Part shown: positions 8,171 to 16,166 of the stretch, piece by piece
How positions within the stretch are numbered: the first letter of the stretch is position 1
Layout: every line of letters begins with the position of its first letter
From: Clostridia bacterium
GTDB taxonomy: Bacteria; Bacillota; Clostridia; UBA1381
Assembly: GCA_017935675.1 (NCBI GenBank)
Contig: JAGBHE010000076.1
Coordinates: 49,947 to 113,946, forward strand
Length of the DNA: 64,000 bases
Direction of reading: 5' to 3'
Position numbers and translations under genes: made by a program
Notes under the pieces: generated by a model
What the model was told of the DNA's origin: nothing
Database searches by the model: none
Seen by the model: only the letters and a program-made list of their open reading frames with translations

Positions 8171-9482
8171 GGTCGTAGGCGCGGGGCTTGCCGGATGTGA
8201 AGCCGCGCTCCAGCTGGCAGGAGCCGGATTATCCGTTGAGCTATGGGATATGAAGCCTGAAAAATACACTCCTGCCCATTCAAGTCCTGACTTTGCGGAG
8301 CTTGTATGTTCAAATTCCCTGAAGGCTGACCGTATAGAGAATGCCTGTGGGCTTCTTAAAGAGGAAATGCGGCTTTTCGGCTCGGTTATGATGGAAGCGG
8401 CAGACGCTGCACGCGTTCCGGCAGGAGGCGCTCTCGCTGTAGACAGAGAAATTTTTTCCTCATATATCACAAAAAAAATCCGCGATAACCCGAACATAGA
8501 AATAAAATGCGGTGAGGTCACAAAAATAAACACCGACGAATACACCGTAATTTCCACCGGTCCGCTGACCTCGGGCACACTTTTTGAGGAAATAACAAAA
8601 ATAACGGGAGCCGAATACCTGTCATTTTATGACGCGGCGGCACCTGTGGTAACAAGAGACAGTATTGACTTTGAAAAGGTGTTTTTCGCCGCCCGGTACA
8701 ATAAAGGTACGGCAGACTATATAAACTGTCCCATGACTCGGGAGGAATATGAAGCGTTTTATAACGCACTAATAACGGCGGAATGTGCCAAGCTCCGCGA
8801 TTTTGAAAACCTTACCGTTTTTGAGGGCTGTATGCCGGTAGAGGTTATGGCGCGCCGCGGAATAAAAACCCTTACCTTCGGCCCGTTAAAGCCGGTGGGA
8901 CTTGTAAATCCCGCAACAGGGCGCGATGACAGCTATGCCGTTGTGCAGCTGCGGCAGGATAACCGGGAGGGCAGCCTCTATAATCTTGTGGGATTTCAGA
9001 CAAATCTTAAATTTCCCGAACAAAAACGGGTTTTCAGAATGATTCCCGGGCTTGAAAACGCTGAATTTGTCAGATATGGGGTTATGCACAGAAACACCTT
9101 TATTCAATCGCCCCGTGTGCTTGACAGCCTGTACAGATGCAAAAAATATCCGAAGCTGTTTTTTGCAGGTCAGATAACAGGTGTTGAAGGCTATGTGGAA
9201 TCAGCGTCGTCAGGGCTTATGGCAGGATATAACCTCGCCCGGCTGATACAAGGGAAAAAACCTCTTTATCCCGTCAGGGAAACATGCATCGGCGCGCTTG
9301 CACTGTATGTCACCGACAGCTCTTTATCAAGGCTTGAGCCAATGAACGCCAACTTCGGAATAATCAAGGGACTTGATGAACGCATTAAAAACAAGCAGGA
9401 GCGTTATGCACGAATTGCACACCGCGCACTTGATACACTGAAACAAAGCTTAACTGAAACGGAGGAAACAAACAATGAATAA
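8160..9482 (+). CDS. trmFO: Methylenetetrahydrofolate-tRNA-(uracil-5-)-methyltransferase
   Basis: Makes 5-methyluridine at position 54 of tRNA using methylene-THF as carbon donor and FAD as reductant. The 440-residue length is typical. The N-terminal FAD-binding motif VVGAGLAGCEAALQL is followed by the family-typical LVCSNSLKAD segment and a C-terminal GQITGVEGYVESA block. It overlaps topA upstream (11 bases) and the next membrane-anchored gene downstream (8 bases), so the three form one translationally coupled unit. Confidence 0.95.
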   Translation: MKIKVVGAGLAGCEAALQLAGAGLSVELWDMKPEKYTPAHSSPDFAELVCSNSLKADRIENACGLLKEEMRLFGSVMMEAADAARVPAGGALAVDREIFSSYITKKIRDNPNIEIKCGEVTKINTDEYTVISTGPLTSGTLFEEITKITGAEYLSFYDAAAPVVTRDSIDFEKVFFAARYNKGTADYINCPMTREEYEAFYNALITAECAKLRDFENLTVFEGCMPVEVMARRGIKTLTFGPLKPVGLVNPATGRDDSYAVVQLRQDNREGSLYNLVGFQTNLKFPEQKRVFRMIPGLENAEFVRYGVMHRNTFIQSPRVLDSLYRCKKYPKLFFAGQITGVEGYVESASSGLMAGYNLARLIQGKKPLYPVRETCIGALALYVTDSSLSRLEPMNANFGIIKGLDERIKNKQERYARIAHRALDTLKQSLTETEETNNE

Positions 9483-10032
9483 AAAGAAAATCATAATAGC
9501 AGCAGCGGCCGTTATTATAGCAGCCGCAGCCATAATTGCGGTTGTTTTCACTTCATCCGCACCTGATAAGAATAATTCCGGAAAAAACCCGTCATCATCG
9601 CAGAGCACCGCGCCGTCGGAAAATGCCCCGGAGCAAGCAACACCCGGGCAGTCACCGTCAGAAAGCACACAAAAAAGCGACACCGAAGCGCCGGCAAAAA
9701 CAGAAGCGCCGGCAGCGGGCAGCAGCACCGAAAAGCAGACGGCAGAGCCTGAAGAAAAGGTTGCCCCGACATTTATGTACTTTGTAAATGATGAGCTTGA
9801 GAAGGAAACCGAGGCAATGATTACCGAGCTGAAAAAAGAACATCCGGAGGTTGTATTTGATATTAAAAATGTGGACAAAGACCCTGAGCTTCTTAAAAAT
9901 TTCTCGTTGGTAGACGGAAAGCTCCCCTCGCTTATTATGCTTGATACGTCAAACAACATATGCGGATTTGAGTTTTCATGTACGGACAAGTCAAAGCTTG
10001 AAGAAAATATAAAAAAGGCATTAGGTAATTAA
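9475..10032 (+). CDS. Membrane-anchored thioredoxin-fold-like protein lacking a CxxC motif
   Basis: 185 residues. Residues 1-27 are an uncleaved-looking signal anchor (MNKKK then an Ala/Ile-rich helix). Residues 28-95 are a Ser/Pro/Thr/Glu/Ala-rich extracytoplasmic linker. Residues about 96-184 have the pattern of a thioredoxin fold: beta strand TFMYFVND, a long helix, VVFDIKNVDKDPEL, then a KLPSLIMLD strand where the Pro sits like the thioredoxin cis-proline. The position where the CxxC would be (after FMYFVN) has no cysteine, so redox activity is unlikely. It overlaps trmFO by 8 bases. Function unknown; the fold assignment is my reading of the pattern. Confidence 0.7.
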   Translation: MNKKKIIIAAAAVIIAAAAIIAVVFTSSAPDKNNSGKNPSSSQSTAPSENAPEQATPGQSPSESTQKSDTEAPAKTEAPAAGSSTEKQTAEPEEKVAPTFMYFVNDELEKETEAMITELKKEHPEVVFDIKNVDKDPELLKNFSLVDGKLPSLIMLDTSNNICGFEFSCTDKSKLEENIKKALGN

Positions 10033-10096
10033 ATACATATTCATGCCTTGCGGACTGACAAAGTTTTATTTATTTTTACTATTTTTGAATTTTATA

Positions 10097-10125
10097 TTGA
10101 TTTTTTTTCCGGAATATGATAAAAT
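10097..10125 (+). promoter_or_regulatory. Probable promoter of rpsB-tsf
   Basis: TTGATT (10097-10102) and TAAAAT (10120-10125) are spaced by 17 bases, upstream of a ~100-base leader before rpsB. Confidence 0.45.
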
Positions 10126-10147
10126 AAAGCAGTATGAAAAGTACACA

Positions 10148-10208
10148 CGCATTCTGATCCGGCAGGTGTTGCCGCTTTTGCGGTTCCGGCACGGACAAGA
10201 CGGATGCG
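10148..10208 (+). promoter_or_regulatory. Structured leader of rpsB
   Basis: CGCAT (10148-10152) can pair with ATGCG (10204-10208), enclosing two overlapping and mutually exclusive small hairpins: CGGCA/TGCCG (10160-10164 with 10170-10174) and CCGC/GCGG (10172-10175 with 10180-10183). Such competing stems are what an r-protein autoregulatory leader would show, but I cannot match it to a known family. Confidence 0.3.
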
Positions 10209-10236
10209 GAGGATTAAAAAACAGGAGGAACAAAAA

Positions 10237-10980
10237 ATGGCAAATGTAATTTCAATGAAACAGCTTCTGGAGGCAGGTGTTCATTTCGGACATCAGACAA
10301 GAAGATGGAATCCTAAAATGGCTGAATATATATTCACCGAAAGAAACGGGATTTACATCATAGACCTTCAGAAAACAGTTAAAAAGGTCGAGGAAGCTTA
10401 TTATTTCGTAAGAGATATTGCTGAGCAGGGCGGTGAGGTTCTTTTTGTAGGAACAAAAAAGCAGGCTCAGGATTCCATTAAGGAAGAGGCTGAGCGCGTT
10501 GGCATGTATTATGTAAACGCAAGATGGCTCGGCGGTATGCTCACAAACTTCAAGACAATTCAGAAAAGAATCGAGAGACTTTCTCAGATTAACAAGATGG
10601 AGGAGGAAGGCACATTCGAGCTTCTCCCCAAGAAAGAGGTTATCAAGCTTAAGGCTCAGAGAGACAAGCTGGAAAAATACCTCGGCGGAATCAAGGAAAT
10701 GAAAAACCTTCCCGCATGTATGTTTATCGTTGACCCCAGAAAAGAAAAGATAGCAATTGCAGAAGCTAAGAAGCTTGGTATTCCCGTTGTTGCGATTGTT
10801 GATACAAACTGCGACCCGGACGAGGTTGATTATGTAATTCCCGGTAACGATGACGCAATACGCGCCGTTAAGCTTATAGCTTCTACCATTGCAAACGCCA
10901 TAATAGAAGGCAGACAGGGTGAAGATGCTGCTGCCGCTGCGGAAGCTGAAGAGGCTGAGGAAGCCGAAACTGAGGAATAA
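10237..10980 (+). CDS. rpsB: 30S ribosomal protein S2
   Basis: 247 residues. It begins [20 protein letters not shown] and carries the family segments [19 protein letters not shown] and [18 protein letters not shown]. The C-terminal tail is strongly acidic and Ala/Glu-rich, common in clostridial S2. The start is set by AGGAGG eight bases upstream of the ATG. tsf follows 25 bases later. Confidence 0.98.
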   Translation: MANVISMKQLLEAGVHFGHQTRRWNPKMAEYIFTERNGIYIIDLQKTVKKVEEAYYFVRDIAEQGGEVLFVGTKKQAQDSIKEEAERVGMYYVNARWLGGMLTNFKTIQKRIERLSQINKMEEEGTFELLPKKEVIKLKAQRDKLEKYLGGIKEMKNLPACMFIVDPRKEKIAIAEAKKLGIPVVAIVDTNCDPDEVDYVIPGNDDAIRAVKLIASTIANAIIEGRQGEDAAAAAEAEEAEEAETEE

Positions 10981-11005
10981 TTAATTAAACGGGAGGAAAT
11001 GCACA

Positions 11006-11920
11006 ATGGCATTTACAGCTAAAGACGTAAAAGAATTAAGAGAAATCACAGGCTGCGGTATGATGGACTGCAAAAAGGCTCTTACCGAAGCTGACGGCGA
11101 CAGAGAAAAAGCAATTGAAATTCTGAGAGAAAAGGGACTTGCAACAGCCGCTAAAAAGTCAGGAAGAATAGCAGCAGAGGGTATTGTAAAGTCATATATT
11201 TCAGCAGACAAAAAAATCGGCGTACTTGTTGAGGTTAACTCAGAAACGGATTTTGTTGCAAAGAATGATGAATTTCAGGAGTTTGTTGCCGCTGTTGCAA
11301 AGACTGTTGCAGAAACAAATCCTGCCGATGTTGAGGCTCTTAAGGCTACAGCCTGCGGAGACACAACAATAGGTGATATGCTTACAGAAAAGATTGCAAA
11401 AATCGGAGAAAACATGAATATCAGACGTTTTGCAAGAATTGAAACCGAAGGCGTTGTTGTTGATTATATCCATGCTGCCGGAAAAATCGGCGTACTGGTT
11501 GAGGCTGATGCCGCCGACAATGCTGAGGTTTGCGAATGCCTCAAAAACATTGCAATGCAGATAGCTGCACTTAATCCGAAGTATCTTTCAAGCGATGATG
11601 TTCCCGAGGATTATAAGGAGCATGAAAAGGAAATTCTTATGGCTCAGGCAAAGAATGATCCCAAAAATGCAAGCAAGCCGGAAGCAATTATCGAAAAGAT
11701 GATAAGCGGAAGACTTGCAAAGGAGCTTAAGGAAGTATGTCTGCTTGAACAGGAATATGTAAAGGCAGAAAACAAGGAATCGGTTGCAGGTTATCTTGCA
11801 CAGGTTTCCAAGAGTGCCGGAAATATTGCCGTTAAGAGCTTCGCTCGCTTTGAAACAGGCGAAGGTCTTGAAAAGAAGGAAGAAAACTTTGCAGATGAAG
11901 TTGCAAGCATGATTAAATAA
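11006..11920 (+). CDS. tsf: Translation elongation factor Ts
   Basis: Nucleotide exchange factor for EF-Tu. 304 residues with the N-terminal UBA-like module (VKELREITGCGMMDCKKAL), the TDFVAKN signature that contacts EF-Tu, and a two-lobed dimerisation core. GGGAGGAAA precedes the ATG. It is co-transcribed with rpsB and closed by a strong terminator, separating it from pyrH. Confidence 0.97.
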   Translation: MAFTAKDVKELREITGCGMMDCKKALTEADGDREKAIEILREKGLATAAKKSGRIAAEGIVKSYISADKKIGVLVEVNSETDFVAKNDEFQEFVAAVAKTVAETNPADVEALKATACGDTTIGDMLTEKIAKIGENMNIRRFARIETEGVVVDYIHAAGKIGVLVEADAADNAEVCECLKNIAMQIAALNPKYLSSDDVPEDYKEHEKEILMAQAKNDPKNASKPEAIIEKMISGRLAKELKEVCLLEQEYVKAENKESVAGYLAQVSKSAGNIAVKSFARFETGEGLEKKEENFADEVASMIK

Positions 11921-11944
11921 TCGTATTTTGCAGAATAAAAAAAC

Positions 11945-11984
11945 AGGGAACACGTAATTTCAATATATCTGTGTTCCCTTTTTT
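11945..11984 (+). terminator. Rho-independent terminator after tsf
   Basis: AGGGAACAC (11945-11953) pairs with GTGTTCCCT (11971-11979), followed by a run of T (to 11984). Confidence 0.85.
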
Positions 11985-12037
11985 GAACAAAAATATACGC
12001 TGCCGGACAATCGGTTTTAAAACAAGGAGGTTTTCAA

Positions 12038-12760
12038 ATGGGAATTAAGTACAAAAGAGTTCTGATTAAAATAAGCGGCGAGGCTCTTGCCGGAGAAAAC
12101 GGCTTCGGTCTTGACGAAAGCACACTGAACTCAATATCCAAAAGCATAAAATCAGTATATGACCTGGGCGTTGAAATCTGTGTTGTAGTCGGCGGCGGAA
12201 ACATCTGGCGCGGCAGAAGCGGAGAAAACATGGACAGAACAAGAGCCGACCATATGGGAATGCTTGCAACTGCCATAAACGCTCTTGCGCTTTGCTCTGC
12301 TTTTGAAAACATAAATATCCCCACACGCGTTCAAACAAGTATAGAAATGCGGCAGATAGCCGAACCCTACATAAGAAGCAAGGCAGTACGCCATCTTGAA
12401 AAGGGCCGCATTGTAATATTCGGCTGCGGGACAGGTAACCCGTTTATGTCTACGGATACAACCGCCGCGCTTCGCGCAGTTGAAATGGAAGCTGATGTAA
12501 TTCTGCTTGCGAAAAAGGTTGACGCCGTTTATGACAGTGACCCGAATATCAATCCGGATGCAAAAAAATTCGACACCCTGACATATACTGATATTCTGAG
12601 GTTAAACCTCGGTGTTATGGACTCAACAGCCGCTTCCATGTGCCGGGACAATAACATGCCGATACTCGTTTTCGGTCTCAATGATCCCGAAAATATTATG
12701 CGTGCTGTTAAAGGCGATAAAATTGGAACCTTCGTTTCAAACGACGGAATAAGAAAATAA
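12038..12760 (+). CDS. pyrH: UMP kinase
   Basis: Phosphorylates UMP to UDP with ATP; hexameric amino-acid-kinase fold. 240 residues with the phosphate-binding [12 protein letters not shown] start, the GGGNIWRG loop and the [18 protein letters not shown] segment typical of bacterial PyrH. AAGGAGG precedes the ATG. It lies in the conserved tsf-pyrH-frr order. Confidence 0.97.
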   Translation: MGIKYKRVLIKISGEALAGENGFGLDESTLNSISKSIKSVYDLGVEICVVVGGGNIWRGRSGENMDRTRADHMGMLATAINALALCSAFENINIPTRVQTSIEMRQIAEPYIRSKAVRHLEKGRIVIFGCGTGNPFMSTDTTAALRAVEMEADVILLAKKVDAVYDSDPNINPDAKKFDTLTYTDILRLNLGVMDSTAASMCRDNNMPILVFGLNDPENIMRAVKGDKIGTFVSNDGIRK

Positions 12761-12799
12761 TCAGGCGATTGCATTTTGCAATTTCAATACGGAATTATT

Positions 12800-12830
12800 G
12801 TCATTGTGAAACCTTTAGTTTTACAATGAC
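12800..12830 (+). other. Hairpin between pyrH and frr
   Basis: Bases 12800-12812 pair with 12818-12830 over 13 positions with one G-T wobble. No T run follows, so it is more likely an mRNA-processing or stability element, or a small repeat, than a terminator. Confidence 0.45.
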
Positions 12831-12865
12831 CTAATAACACTATTTAAGAAAGGAAAGTGAACAGC

Positions 12866-13417
12866 ATGGGAAATTATCCTGAAATTGAAGAAAAAATGAA
12901 GAAAAGAATTGCAGGCTATGAAAGTGAGCTAAAAACTATCCGCGCAGGCCGCGCCAATCCTTCGGTGCTTGATAAAATTGCCGTTGAATACTACGGTTCA
13001 ATGACTCCGATAGGTCAGGTCGGCTCTATTTCATCACCTGATCCCAGAAGCCTTCTTATCCAGCCCTGGGATGCATCTATTCTTAAAGAAATTGAAAAGG
13101 CCATCCAGGCGTCGGATCTCGGCATTTCACCTCAGAATGACGGCAAAGTAATAAGGCTTTCTTTCCCTCCTCTTTCAGAAGAGCGCAGGCGCGAGCTTGT
13201 AAAGCTTGTTAAGAAGTACACAGAAGAGGTCAAGGTTCAGATAAGAAATGCAAGACGTGACGGCATTGAAGGCGTTAAAACCCAGAAAAAGAACGGAGAA
13301 ATAACAGAGGACGATGTTAAGGCTGCGGAAAAGGATATCCAGAAGCTTACCGATAAATACATCGCACTGGTAGATTCTATCGCAGAGGACAAAGAAAAGG
13401 AAATCATGGATATATAG
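12866..13417 (+). CDS. frr: Ribosome recycling factor
   Basis: Splits the post-termination ribosome together with EF-G. 183 residues, close to the usual ~185, with the typical RAGRANPSVLDKI segment in helix 1 and the RRELVKLVKKYTEEVKVQIR stretch of the three-helix bundle. The ATG at 12866 is chosen because AAGGAAA lies 9 bases upstream; a GTG at 12857 would touch that site. Confidence 0.96.
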   Translation: MGNYPEIEEKMKKRIAGYESELKTIRAGRANPSVLDKIAVEYYGSMTPIGQVGSISSPDPRSLLIQPWDASILKEIEKAIQASDLGISPQNDGKVIRLSFPPLSEERRRELVKLVKKYTEEVKVQIRNARRDGIEGVKTQKKNGEITEDDVKAAEKDIQKLTDKYIALVDSIAEDKEKEIMDI

Positions 13418-13461
13418 CTTTTTCCCTCTCTGCGGTTGAGCTTTGAAATATTAAAGCAGCG

Positions 13462-13541
13462 GGGCTGCCGCATGAGCAAACGCACACTGACGGGATTTTC
13501 CCGCCTGGTGGCGTGATAATCCCTTGCGGCAGCCCTGTTTT
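13462..13541 (+). promoter_or_regulatory. Long-stem structured element between frr and uppS
   Basis: GGGCTGCCGC (13462-13471) pairs perfectly with GCGGCAGCCC (13526-13535) and is followed by TGTTTTA. The 54-base apical part holds a CGGGATTTTCCCG hairpin and an alternative AATCCC partner for its GGGATT. It may be a terminator with an elaborate loop or a leader controlling uppS; the sequence does not decide. It ends 15 bases before the uppS start. Confidence 0.5.
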
Positions 13542-13555
13542 AGGAGCGGCTTAAA

Positions 13556-14302
13556 ATGATTTTCAGAAAAAGAAAAATAAATCATGAAATAGATCCGGGC
13601 AAACTTCCGGAGCATATCGGGATAATACTGGACGGCAATGGCAGATGGGCAACAAAAAGAGGACTGCCCCGCTCAGCAGGGCACTCAGCAGGAGCTGACA
13701 CGTTGAAAAAAATAGTAACGGAATGCAACAATATGGGTATTAAATACATAACCGTTTACGCATTTTCAACGGAAAATTGGTCACGTCCTAAGGAGGAGGT
13801 TGACTTTCTCATGAACCTCCTGCTCAACTATCTGCGTAATGCGGAAAAAACTCTTGCCGGTGAAAATGTTGTAATTCGCGCCATAGGTTCAAGAACTGAG
13901 CTCAGCGAGGAAATCAGACAGCAGATTTTAAAAACGGAAGCCTTCACCGCAAACAATACCGGAATTGTTATGAATATTGCCTTGAATTACGGCGGCCGTG
14001 AAGAAATTGTTCATGCAGTTAAAAATATATGCACAGATATTACTGACGGAAAGCTGAATCCCGAAGAAATTGATGAAAAGCTTTTCTCGGAATATCTTTA
14101 CACTGTGGGACAGCCGGATATCGATTTGCTCATCCGAACAAGCGGTGAGCAGCGGCTGAGTAACTTTCTGCTGTGGCAGAACAGCTATGCAGAAATGTGG
14201 TTTACACGCAAGCTTTGGCCGGATTTCACAGTGCATGACCTGCATAACGCAATAATCGATTATCAAAACCGCGGAAGACGCTTCGGCGGAATACAAAAAT
14301 AA
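13556..14302 (+). CDS. uppS: Undecaprenyl diphosphate synthase (isoprenyl transferase)
   Basis: Makes the C55 lipid carrier for peptidoglycan and wall polymers by cis-adding isopentenyl units to farnesyl diphosphate. 248 residues with the catalytic IILDGNGRWATKRG block, TVYAFSTENWSRP, and the C-terminal LLIRTSGEQRLSNFLLWQ and FGG segments. GGAGCGGC precedes the ATG. cdsA follows 79 bases later. Confidence 0.97.
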   Translation: MIFRKRKINHEIDPGKLPEHIGIILDGNGRWATKRGLPRSAGHSAGADTLKKIVTECNNMGIKYITVYAFSTENWSRPKEEVDFLMNLLLNYLRNAEKTLAGENVVIRAIGSRTELSEEIRQQILKTEAFTANNTGIVMNIALNYGGREEIVHAVKNICTDITDGKLNPEEIDEKLFSEYLYTVGQPDIDLLIRTSGEQRLSNFLLWQNSYAEMWFTRKLWPDFTVHDLHNAIIDYQNRGRRFGGIQK

Positions 14303-14381
14303 AAAGCGCGCTGTCGGCTCATGGGCAGAGGACGCTTTAACAGCTTAAAATATTCATGAGCGGAAAGGCTGAGAATTCGCT

Positions 14382-15179
14382 GTGGCAAAAAGAATAATAA
14401 CTTCACTTGTTGGTCTTATTGTGTTTTTTGCGGTTATTTATGCCGGAAACCCGATATTTACCGTTACTATCTGCATCGTCACCATTGGTATGCTGACAGA
14501 GCTTTATAAAACAATCAAAAGCAATACAGAGCTTACCGTTGTCGGGTATGCCTCCGCACTGCTTCTGCTTGCCTCGATAATTTTCGGCAGCGTAAGCCTT
14601 GAAGTAGCAACTTTAGCTTCAATCTGCGTATATCTCGCCGTCATGGTTAAGCTTCACACGACAGTAACCTATAAAGACGTAGGTGCTCATGCGCTTCTGA
14701 CGTTTTTTATAACAACGTTTTTCGGAACAATGATAAGGATATACAACGATTTCGGAGTATACGCCGTAATTCTTGTATTTATCTGCGCCTGGACAACAGA
14801 CACCGGAGCGTATTTTACGGGCAAAGCCTTCGGCAGACATAAGCTTATTCCTAAGGTAAGCCCTAAAAAAACCGTAGAAGGTGCTTTTGGCGGGGTTATA
14901 ACCGCTTCCCTGTGCTGTCTTCTTTACCTTTTTATACTAAACAGCCTGGAAATCACACACATGAGTGATCTTGGGTATATATCAATCTTTATTCTCGGCG
15001 TCTGTGCTTCGCTTTTTTCGCAGCTGGGGGATCTTGTTGCCTCCTCTATTAAAAGGGACTGCGCCGCAAAGGATTTCGGAAATATCCTACCCGGACACGG
15101 AGGAATACTTGACAGATTCGACAGCGTTATTTATATAACGCCTGTTATATATTATTTTCTCGCTGTTGTTGCTAAATAA
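14382..15179 (+). CDS. cdsA: Phosphatidate cytidylyltransferase
   Basis: Makes CDP-diacylglycerol, the precursor of all phospholipids. 265 residues with about eight hydrophobic segments and the complete C-terminal CDS signature (SSIKRDCAAKDFGN, then LPGHGGILDRFD). The start is a GTG at 14382 giving MAKRIITSLVG; the ribosome binding site upstream (AAAGG) is distant, so the exact start is less certain. In most Bacillota dxr and rasP follow; here the operon ends in a terminator and a toxin-antitoxin insert. Confidence 0.94.
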   Translation: MAKRIITSLVGLIVFFAVIYAGNPIFTVTICIVTIGMLTELYKTIKSNTELTVVGYASALLLLASIIFGSVSLEVATLASICVYLAVMVKLHTTVTYKDVGAHALLTFFITTFFGTMIRIYNDFGVYAVILVFICAWTTDTGAYFTGKAFGRHKLIPKVSPKKTVEGAFGGVITASLCCLLYLFILNSLEITHMSDLGYISIFILGVCASLFSQLGDLVASSIKRDCAAKDFGNILPGHGGILDRFDSVIYITPVIYYFLAVVAK

Positions 15180-15181
15180 AA

Positions 15182-15218
15182 AGCCGGGGTGCATCATAAG
15201 ATGTGCCTCGGTTTTTTA
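15182..15218 (+). terminator. Terminator after cdsA
   Basis: GCCGGGGTGCATC pairs, with wobbles, with GATGTGCCTCGG across an ATAA loop, followed by TTTTTT. Confidence 0.75.
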
Positions 15219-15247
15219 TTTGGCAAACATATTCGATAAATTAAGCT

Positions 15248-15559
15248 TTACTTTGCCACAATGTTTAATCGTTGAGGAAGCGCAGGATCAACCTTCAGCA
15301 TCGCAAGAATCCGCCTTGCAGGACCGTCAGGCATATTTCTTCCGGCTTCCCATGCTTCAACTGTTTTAGTTGAAACGCCCATAAATCCGGCAAATAAAAC
15401 TTGAGTCATTCCAAGTTCATTTCTGATACTTTTAATCTCTGTCGCTTTAAAATCGGGAACAGGCTCAATAGACATCGTTTTTGTTCTTGCTTTAATTTTT
15501 CCTTCATTATACGCAACGGCTTCTTCTAAGCCCTGCATAATTCCGTCATAAACTTTCAA
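15248..15559 (-). CDS. HTH antitoxin of a HigBA-type module
   Basis: 103 residues. The C-terminal half is a lambda-repressor-like helix-turn-helix (KSIRNELGMTQVLFAGFMGV then STKTVEAWEAGR), as in HigA/NadS antitoxins, which neutralise the toxin and repress the operon. The start is taken as TTG at 15559, 8 bases after AGGAGG; a GTG at 15568 lies inside that ribosome binding site. The gene begins 12 bases after the toxin stop, the reversed toxin-first order typical of higBA. Confidence 0.85.
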   Translation of the reverse strand: MKVYDGIMQGLEEAVAYNEGKIKARTKTMSIEPVPDFKATEIKSIRNELGMTQVLFAGFMGVSTKTVEAWEAGRNMPDGPARRILAMLKVDPALPQRLNIVAK

Positions 15560-15571
15560 TAAAAACACCTC

Positions 15572-15904
15572 CTATAAGCTTTGTTCAAGTCTGTAAATCA
15601 TTTTTTTGATGTTGTTTCGTTCTTCATCATTTAAATTATCCTTTTCATTTTTAGGATATGCAAATATTAAATAAATAGTTTCTGCTAAAACAAAATCAAC
15701 ATATAACACACGGCTTGAGCCGCTTTTTCCTCTGTCAGGCATTGCAAAACGCATTTTTCTTAGTTTGCCTGTGCCTTTAATAACCTTCCCAATCTGCGGA
15801 TTTTCTAACAATTGAACCTGCAAGCATTGTAAATCGGCATCATTAAATCCCATTTCACGCCACTGTTTATCAAAAACAGGCATCATTACAAATTTTCTTT
15901 TCAA
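15572..15904 (-). CDS. RelE/HigB family toxin
   Basis: 110 residues with the RelE-superfamily plan: FDKQWREMG helix, GTGKLRKMRFAMPDRGKSGSSRVLY basic strand region, and a hydrophobic YLIFAYPKNEKDNL strand ending in a Lys/Arg-containing helix. Proteins of this family cut mRNA on the ribosome. It is the first gene of a two-gene operon with its antitoxin. Its 5' leader contains the entire 115 bp element B copy 1, and a consensus promoter lies just beyond it. Confidence 0.85.
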   Translation of the reverse strand: MKRKFVMMPVFDKQWREMGFNDADLQCLQVQLLENPQIGKVIKGTGKLRKMRFAMPDRGKSGSSRVLYVDFVLAETIYLIFAYPKNEKDNLNDEERNNIKKMIYRLEQSL

Positions 15905-15927
15905 ATATTATCACCTGATTTCAATTT

Positions 15928-16042
15928 CAATAAGGGGCAAAGCCCCGTCATTCAACGTTTCAGTGGGGGATTATACCCCCACTGAAAAAAGTAAGTGGAA
16001 CGCGCCGCCTATAGAGGCGGGGGACATCTTGCTTTTAGTTAT
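15928..16042 (+). repeat. Element B copy 1 (115 bp, three hairpins)
   Basis: A 115-base segment containing GGGGC-AAA-GCCCC, CAGTGGGGG...CCCCCACTG and CCGCCTATAGAGGCGG. It differs from copies 2 and 3 at two positions. It has no terminal inverted repeats. Here it fills the leader between the toxin-antitoxin promoter and the toxin start, transcribed as the complement of the strand written here. Confidence 0.9.
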
Positions 16043-16071
16043 ATTATACCCTATTAAATAGGGGTTGTCAA
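16043..16071 (-). promoter_or_regulatory. Consensus promoter and operator of the toxin-antitoxin operon
   Basis: On the minus strand TTGACA (16071-16066), a 17-base spacer and TATAAT (16048-16043) give a perfect sigma-A promoter. The spacer contains CCCTATT-A-AATAGGG (16049-16063), a perfect palindrome and the likely binding site of the HTH antitoxin. The -10 box abuts element B copy 1. Confidence 0.75.
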
Positions 16072-16166
16072 TATTTTTTTTAATTTTCATCATTTTGTAC
16101 AAAGTATATCAATATACTTATGCACATAATATTCCGCTCCTTTAATTTCCATGAAGTAACTACCCG

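Noticed and set aside
9450..9989. A 179-codon minus-strand frame opposite the thioredoxin-like gene
   Set aside because: It mirrors the low-complexity linker, reading as Ser/Ala/Gly-rich sequence, and has no start signals; the plus-strand gene is coupled to trmFO.
15928..16042. Element B as a known riboswitch or tRNA-like RNA
   Set aside because: The three stems are simple hairpins with no multi-branch core, no tRNA features and no conserved gene context among the three copies.
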